Of a stretch of 64,000 nt of DNA, positions 57,186 to 64,000 are shown piece after piece. The stretch comes from Chelydra serpentina. Lineage: Eukaryota; Chordata; Testudines; Chelydridae. The DNA is taken from positions 24,402,001 through 24,466,000 of the forward strand of contig JBAIAC010000051.1 in NCBI GenBank assembly GCA_037349315.1, read 5' to 3'. Position numbers and translations under genes: made by a program. The notes below the pieces were generated by a model that was not told where the DNA came from, did not search any database, and saw only the letters and a list, made by a program, of their open reading frames with translations. Each line of letters opens with the position of its first letter. Within the stretch, counting starts at the first letter, position 1.

Positions 57186-58470
57186 CCGGGGCCACTGGGC
57201 CTGGTGCATCCGTTTGAGTCCAGTTGGAGGACGAGGACAGGTGGCAAAGCCCACACCTACCCCATACACCTTGGCAGTAGCTAGTGTGTGCTGCTTTAGA
57301 GATGGTGCTCCAAATTCTATGGTCAACCCTGCAAGCACCTCCTGCCTGTTGCTGCTTCCCTTGTGCAGGAGGAATGAAGATCATAGGGCCTGTTACCCAC
57401 AAAGGACTCTCTGAGTCTGGCATGAGGGGGGCCCTGGTGTTTGCAGATCCCCAACGTTCGTTAATTGTAGCATGCATGAACATTCATACCAGGGAGTGCA
57501 TTATTCCTAGGGTTGGAAGAATTAGATTGTTATTGGTAAATGTCAATTTCACTGTATACACCCAAACTGACAAGAAAATATTTCCATCAATGATCATCAG
57601 AATGTACAGACAGGCAAAGTAAGAAAAAGGCTGCTTGTGAGCTCATTAGTGTTAGATTTAAGGCTATTGACTTTGTATATTTTGCCATGTGCTGTTGACA
57701 ATTTGTGTTTTAATGGTTATCACGCTTTAATATTTTGATTCTCAGTGTCGACTGTCATTAAATAATTATTGTCTACACCACCCCTACTTTCCCACAACTG
57801 TGTCAATTTAAATATATAAACATTGGAAAAAATTCTTAAACCCCATAATTTTGCACAACTGTGAAAATTTAAATCAATAAAAATGTTAAAAAAAGATTAA
57901 AAATAAACATCCATGTATCCATTGCAATTTTTTAAAATATCAAATTCTTCAAAGCCTAATTAATCGTTACTATTGGTTATTTCCTATTAAATGCTTTTTA
58001 TTATTCCTCTGTTTTAAATGTTCCAATCAGGAACCAGAGACAATGCCATATGATTTAGGTGACAAATCAAGTATAGCAAATAACGAACAGCTAATAGCAA
58101 TGATCAGTGACCCATTAGGAGCAAATAGCTCTCCAACAACCCAACAGCTGGAATTTGTTTGCATCAACTATTTGGCGAATGCTTGTGGATGATGAATCCA
58201 TCTGTAGCAATCAAGTTTGCTCCTTGAGTGAGTCACAAACAGAAAGAGAGGTTCTTTCATCAGATAACTTACACTTATGTATGCATTTTACAAACATATA
58301 TTTAAGGAGAGAAGTGGGTCCAGTTTGGAGCATACCATCTGCAACCATGTCTTTTACATTGTCCTCAATAGGCAGATAATGCTAACAAAACACATCCCCT
58401 TAGGATAGTTCTCTAAAGGTGGAAGCCACTTGACTTACATTTCTGTGGACAGGGGATGTTTTGCATGATG
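57186..58470. other. Anonymous sequence, AT-rich
   Basis: Strongly AT-rich from 57640 to 58020. No exon or bounded repeat recognised. Confidence 0.4.
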
Positions 58471-58474
58471 CTGT

Positions 58475-58733
58475 ATTAGTGGGTCGTGACCCCCTTTTAA
58501 TGGCGTTGCCAGGCTGGCGTTAGACTTGCTGGGCTTCAGCCCTGGGCGGCGAGGCTCAGGTTACAGGCTCCCTGCCCGGGGCTGAAGCCCTTGGGCTTTG
58601 GTTTTGGCCCCTCCCCCACACCTAGGGTGGCGGGGCTTGGGAGGGCTCAGGTTTCAGTCCCCCTTCCTGGGGTCCTGTAGTAATTTTTGTTGTCAGAAGG
58701 GGGTCGCAGTGCAATGAAGTTTGAGAACCCCTG
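58475..58733. mobile_element. hAT-type remnant, right end TTTGAGAACCCCTG
   Basis: The right end AGTTTGAGAACCCCTG is close to that of 33641-33986 (GGTTGAGAACCCCTG). The left end, near GTGGGTCGTGACCCCC, lacks a matching terminus and no target duplication is visible, so it is truncated or recombined. Internal echoes of GGGCTTCAGCCCTGGGC/GGGGCTGAAGCCC occur at 58529 and 58581. Confidence 0.55.
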
Positions 58734-58739
58734 TTATAA

Positions 58740-59585
58740 AGTTCATTGTGTAGTCTGTGGCAAGTGGTGTCACCTCTCTTTGCCAGAGTTCGCCCATCTA
58801 AAACAGGGAGGATTTCTTCACCTCCCTGTTTGGAAGGCAAAATGCTGTGGTGATGGTGTTATTGCAGCAAGTCAAAATGTTTTGAATTCTGAAATTGCAT
58901 TTTAAAAAATCATCAACATTTCAGTGTGAAAAATTGAGGGGAAAAATTCCATGTTTTTTTTCCCCTCCTCGTTTTTGACCAACTATCGGTAGGAAATTTA
59001 CCAATATTGAATTCCACCACCAACAGCTGCTTCTTTGGCAGATTATTTTTTGTCCTGGTTTTGAACCAGCTCTAATGATTGTGTCTACTCATGGATGGGA
59101 TAGAGAGAAATATTTCCTTTTATCGGGAGAGTTCATTTGACCACACGAGCATCCTGTGCGGAGTGCAGACAGTACTGTCTAAGAGCAGAAGCTTCTGCTG
59201 ATCCCTCACGCCCCAAGGGTCCATCTACACATTTCGGTGGGGGGGGGGGGGGGTTGTTTTTTTCAAAACTTCATTGACACAATGAGAGGATTAGCTCACA
59301 CTCTCGGTGTCATATGGCAGACATGCCTGTTCTTGTTCTTTCTGTCAACATTGCAATGCCCTGTAATTATAAGAATTCTAGGAAAGAATGTGACAGGCGG
59401 CACCGGTTGTGTGGACTGCCAAGCAGGTTCCTTTTATTTCTGTCTTAGGTCGCCTGCCATTCACACAGCTGCGTTGTGTGTAGCTGAGTTATTGTCCCAC
59501 AGGTATTTGACAAACAGAGGACATGCACACGCAATAAGGAGGAGGAACTGGCAGAGGCTAAGGGAGAAAAAATTCTTAGTCACTC
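58740..59585. other. Anonymous sequence
   Basis: A 15-nt G run lies at 59239-59253. Nothing else recognised. Confidence 0.4.
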
Positions 59586-59589
59586 AAAT

Positions 59590-59775
59590 AAGCCAGGGCA
59601 AATGTCCATTCAGTGACTTGCTTTGTGACCTCAGGCAAATCTCTTCACCTCAAAGACAAAATGAGGAGCGCAGGAGCTTGACAGCATCCTGGGGTGCTAT
59701 GAGATGAGTTAATGTTTGTGTTGTACTTTGGGGATGAATAGGCTTGCTTAGCGCTGTTGTGATCAGTTATTACGA
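59590..59775 (+). repeat. MIR-like repeat, plus strand
   Basis: AGTGACTTGCTTTGTGACC, CAGGCAAATCTCTTCACC and ACAAAATGAGGAGC, followed by a TTAATGTTTGTGTTGTACTT tail, are in plus-strand order. Confidence 0.55.
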
Positions 59776-59975
59776 ATCATTAAGTAGCATTAGAAGAGAT
59801 AGAGAACTTAGATGCGGGAGGGGATTGATTGTGCAAAAACTTTATCCAGTTGGGTGTTAGTTTTGCAAAGCCAAAACTTGGGGTGATTTTAGATCTGGGC
59901 TCTGTTCTATCCCCCCTCCCTGGGAAGTGTTTTTGAATGTTTCCATCCTGGTCCCTCACCCTTTGGCATTGTCTC

Positions 59976-60113
59976 CAGGGCCGCCGAAGCAAAAAAAACA
60001 AACAAAAAAACGTCCCTTGAAATGTGCAGCCCCAGGAATGGCCGGAATGCCGCCCCTTCACATGTGCCGCCCCAAGCACCTGCTTCCTTTGCTGGTGCCT
60101 GGAGCCGGCCCTG
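59976..60113. mobile_element. hAT-type MITE, TIR CAGGGCCG
   Basis: 138 bp. Ends CAGGGCCGCC and GCCGGCCCTG, flanked by an exact 8-bp duplication ATTGTCTC (59968-59975 and 60114-60121). The right end also matches 1-279 and 42607. Confidence 0.9.
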
Positions 60114-60234
60114 ATTGTCTCCCTCCTTCCATCTCACCTTTGCTCTTCAGAAGGGCTTGGTGTTACAGCAGCACGCTATATTGAGTGGAATGTTATATAG
60201 TAAACAGCAATGAAACTTTAAAGGCCTTTCATCT

Positions 60235-60430
60235 GTGGATCTTGGAGTACTTCACCAGTGTTTACTGAGGAATCCTTCCACGCCTTTGTGAAATGGTTAG
60301 GTATGTTGTTGTTATCACTCATTGTACAGGCACAGGGAGGGCGAGTGACTCACCCACAGTCACACAACAATCCACTGCCTGAGTCAGAAATAGAGCCTCC
60401 CATGCCCAGATCTTTGCTCCATCCACGTTG
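60235..60430 (-). repeat. MIR-like repeat, minus strand
   Basis: ATTGTACAGGCACAGGGAGG, GAGTGACTCACCCACAGTCA, CACAACAATCC and CAGATCTTTGCTCCATCC, in inverted MIR order. Confidence 0.5.
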
Positions 60431-62490
60431 GAAAGGTTTGGGCCTGATTCTGACCTTAGATCCATGCAAGGGCTACATCCTGCAACGTGCAGGGCCTTCT
60501 GGTCCCAACACTAGCAAGTGCGCAGTCCCAATGAAGTGCTGATTTCAGTGGGACGATGCTTGTGCTTGGAGTTAAGCATGTCAGTTTTGGGTTGGGGGCA
60601 GGGTACTCCGCACTCTTGCAGGATCGAACCTCAAATCAGGAATAACTCCACTGCAGTCATTGTAGTTACATGGGTGTAAAGCCAGAATTGGGCTCTTGGT
60701 GCCTGGCTCTAGGCTAGAATCAGATTTGCAGGAAGTGCTTTGGTTAGGTCTATCTCTACCTCTCATTTGTCACGCAGTGTACAGTAGAGCCGCAAAGGGG
60801 TCTTCCAGTCTCTGACTCCAATGTACAGCTGCACCATGCTCTACTGAGCCAGGGAAGGAAAAGGGGGTAGCATATGGGGGTAAGATATTACAAGAGGGGG
60901 TTCATCCCAAATAAGGGAGTCCAAAGAAAAAATAAGGGCCAGATCCTTGGCCCTCCACTTCTGACCGTTTTGTGCTGCTCGAGCAACACAGAGCCACTCG
61001 AAAACTCCTCCTAATGGTTCTGTAGCGTGCTTTTAAAGGGCTAGCGGGGACAGGGCTTGCTTCAGTACTATTATCTTTGAAAATCTTTCTCTGGTCTCAT
61101 CTTAATTAAAACAATTACACCAGGGGAGCTACGGAAAGAAATGCATGGGATAGAATTCCTGGGACAATACTGGCTTAAAATCCTTCTACCCCTGAACCAA
61201 TGCAAACACACAGGCACAAGCCTGGCACACCACTCCTGCCATCTTCAGCTGGGAAGTGCAATGGTAAAAGCATTGCACTTCCAACCCCAAATGTTGAAAA
61301 ATCACGAGTCAGGCTCACCAAAAATCATGAGATTGGCTTTCTAATCATGAGATTATGGAAAAATAATAGATTTGGTGTTCTTTTTATTTGCCTTCTGCTT
61401 TTTGAGCCTGTGGGGTGCACTGGGGTCATATCTGGAAGCTTTCTCCATAGCCACAAGGGCTAGAAACTTACATTTTCTTTAAGAATGAAGGCTGAAATCA
61501 TCACAGATCCACTTGACTCCAGGAGCTGGGGCTTTAAGGACAACAATCATTATCATGAGACTCATGACAAAAATCATGAGAGTTGGCAATCAATTAGGTT
61601 TTCCTCTTGGCATGACCTCAGGATTGAGGGGGTGTAAAGGTGGTGTGTAGTCACTTGCTTCCCACATTCTCTGGTCCTGTGCTGAGCACAGCGTGACCGG
61701 GCCTGCAGATCTAGTCCTACACACCTTAAGTGTTACAAACAAAATGGACAATACCTCGCCAAGGTTCAGATCCAACGCCCACTGAGTCAGTGAAAAGACT
61801 TCCGTTCATTTCCATGGGCACTGGGTCAGGCTGTATATTAGCAAAGAAATGAGAGTGTGTGCTAGCACCTCCGTTTGGGCCTTTTCTTTCCCTAAATGAC
61901 AGTGCTTTGCAGATGTCTTGAAATTCACAATAGAATGTAAAACAAAACAAAAAATCATCCAGGAACTGACTTCTTTCACAATGCATCTGGGAATTGGTTT
62001 TGACTGACAGTGGAGTCATCACATACTCTTCTTTCTGATAGTGCTGTATTATCTTAATCATGTGTATGGTGTGTGTGTATATATATAGACATCTGTCTCA
62101 GCAGTTGTTTGGCTAGCCATCCGGAAAGTGCCTGCATGTTAGGAATTAAATTAATACAGGATTAATATGGGATAGTAACATTTGTCACATACTGTAACAT
62201 TGGCATCTTCTGTTTTAGGCTAATGTCAGGGGCTCTGATTCAGGAAGTCAGCAGTGTTCAGGACAGCGCTTTAATATATGCTCAACTTTAAGCAGATGCA
62301 TATGAAGTCAATAGGAATTAAGTACTTGCTTAAAATTAAACATGCTTAAATACCAGCCTAAATCAGGGCCTCTATGTTCCCTGTCCTAACCTCTGGACCA
62401 GCACTGCTACTGGGGCTTGTGTGCTGCTCAGACTGTACTAGAATTTTGCACATGTGCAACCATAGGGCAGAAGCTAGCAGACAGCATGAG
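60431..62490. other. Anonymous sequence
   Basis: A short (AATCATGAGA)-like repeated phrase recurs several times at 61325-61580 (for example 61324, 61343 and 61572). Otherwise nothing recognised. Confidence 0.4.
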
Positions 62491-62499
62491 TGCACCTAA

Positions 62500-62700
62500 T
62501 AATACCCTGCTCTTTCAGCGGCAGATCTCAAAGCGCTTTACAAGAGAAGTCAGTGTCATTATCCCCCTTTTACAGATAGAGAAACTGAGGCACAGGGAAG
62601 TGACAGTCACCCAGAAAACTAGTGGATGAGCCAGGAATAGAACCAAAGTCTTCTGCAGCCCAGTCCAGTGTTCTATCCACTAAGCAACACTACTTCCCTG
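62500..62700 (-). repeat. MIR/CORE-SINE-like repeat, minus strand, well preserved
   Basis: CTCAAAGCGCTTTACAAGAG, CATTATCCCCCTTTTACAGA, AGAAACTGAGGCACAGGGAA, AGCCAGGAATAGAACCAAAG and TGTTCTATCCACTAAGCAAC occur in full inverted order. This is the clearest SINE of its type in the window. Confidence 0.75.
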
Positions 62701-62704
62701 CCTT

Positions 62705-63670
62705 TGCTTGCTGCGAGTTAATGGGACCAAAGTGAGACGACAGGCTCAGCCCATAACGAAGTGTCTGACCCTGAAGAAAGGGAGGGAATGTGAGGGGAAG
62801 GAGTTAGTGAGAAGGAGGCTGAGCAGTAATAACGTGGGCCCCATAAGTCTGGAAGGTTTTGGCCACCCTAGACTAATCATTTCAGTGCTACCTAAAGTAT
62901 CATATACATGGGGCAAAACACACCTCCCTCCACTGATAGGCCTCTAGAGAGGCCCCGCCCCACTGGAACACTGACACGTAAAGGAACACTGCCAACACAA
63001 TGTACCAATGCACACGCTGCAGTGCAGACCAGCAGCAAAGCAACGGGTGTATGAAAATGCAATGGCACAAAAGAGAAGCTGCAATGTCCTTTGCTCTTCT
63101 CCTTCCTAGCAGAGTGCTGCAAGCATTGATTGACATAGACTTGGCACACTAGGCCAAGAAATGCACCAGTAGAGGATCAGTTAGGCTTTGCTCTTGGCAT
63201 GACTCACCGTAATCCAGTGAAACATAAACACTGAGCATTTGGCCCTGCATCGAGGGGGGGGTGGGTGCTGAATGTGTATTGAGCTGTGCTCAGCCTCTGC
63301 AAAGGATAACGCTATGCTAGAGAAGCACAGACAGCTCTTTACCCACCAAACAGATCTTTACAAAGAGCAGGTCACAAGATGATTGTTCCATGTGCAGACA
63401 TGCCAAACCCGCAAAAATTGGACTTGTTTTTGGCTTAATTGGCTTGTGAGATGCTTGTTGGCTAGTTTTTGGCTTGTAGCTTGTTGCTTCTTTTTTTTTT
63501 TATTGGCTCCTGTCAAGCAGGGCAAGGGGCAAGCAGGGGCAAGGGGGGAAGAGAGTGAAGGGTGCACAATGAGCCCACCACAGTCCCAGACTGCACGGTG
63601 GGGGGATCTAGTCACACAGAGTGTGGTCTAGTTAAAGATACCTGGGGACATGGCAAACAGAGCAGAATGG
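62705..63670. other. Anonymous sequence
   Basis: Nothing recognised. A T run lies at 63490-63501. Confidence 0.4.
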
Positions 63671-63678
63671 GACCCTCA

Positions 63679-63767
63679 GGCTTTGTCTACACTGAGGAAA
63701 TTTTTCCCAAACTGGTTTTAAAACCAGTTTGAAGTTGTGGGGGAACTTCCCCAGTGTAGACAAGGCC
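63679..63767. mobile_element. Small Harbinger-like MITE
   Basis: 89 bp. Ends GGCTTTGTCTACACT and, inverted, GGCCTTGTCTACACT, one mismatch in 15. The centre is the palindrome ACTGGTTTTAAAACCAGT (63713-63730). The flanking triplets (TCA and TGG) do not match, so the target duplication has decayed. The ends resemble those of the elements at 16665 and 37476. Confidence 0.65.
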
Positions 63768-64000
63768 TGGGGAGACTGATTTGCCTTCTCATTTAGACTG
63801 GTGTAAAGCAGGAGTAACCCCACTGAAATCAGTGGAGCTTTACACCAGTTTCACTGGGAGGAGAATGGTACCTTGGGAATTTCCAAGAGGAGAGATTTCT
63901 TAGTAGGCATACTATGGGAAGATTGGAAGTAAACTACTTAGATTATAGGCTTGTTTAAACAGTGCGTGGCTCTGCAACAGAGGGAGTGCAAATTCTAGTA

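Overview
The window looks like a piece of a sauropsid, probably turtle, nuclear genome. It carries CR1 LINE copies, a tRNA-derived SINE whose tail matches the CR1 3' end, many short hAT and Harbinger-type elements, and decayed MIR/CORE-SINE-like repeats. The turtle assignment is inferred from this repeat mix. I found no intact host protein-coding exon. The only long intact coding region is a transposase.

Layout. 1-12 kb: mostly anonymous intergenic or intronic DNA with hAT elements at 1-279 (cut by the window edge), 5213-6102 (with an internal minisatellite) and 9329-9445. 12.1-14.3 kb: a repeat-poor stretch with two promoter-like clusters, one at 12181-12247 (two CRE-like sites, octamer, two CCAAT boxes) and a CpG-rich one at 14068-14210 (CRE-like, CCAAT, GC box, splice-donor match). 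This is the best candidate for the start of a real gene whose coding exons lie outside the window. 14.8-16.4 kb: a SINE, then a CR1 fragment split by a hAT element.

16.4-22.5 kb is the richest part. A decayed gene remnant, with motifs that recall FEN1/XPG-type nucleases, was split by a complete 4077-bp PIF/Harbinger transposon (16665-20741, TAA target duplication) and again by an 86-bp insert at 21183-21268. The transposon carries its two usual genes in convergent orientation: a MYB/SANT-like gene with one intron (frameshifted) and a 417-residue transposase (full length, but the first catalytic Asp reads Asn).

22.5-37 kb: MIR-like repeats, an LTR-like block with a nested hAT MITE (26868-27693), a 1.9-kb CR1 with broken reverse transcriptase (28886-30805) and a hAT element at 33641. 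37.4-40.5 kb: two 296-bp Harbinger-type MITEs, identical by eye, in opposite orientation 2.4 kb apart with different flanks. 42-43.9 kb: nested hAT elements and SINE-like repeats. 44-64 kb: anonymous sequence with further hAT elements (50187, 56959, 58475, 59976), old SINE-like repeats, and a small Harbinger-like MITE at 63679. Most hAT calls rest on 8-bp target duplications read directly from the flanks.
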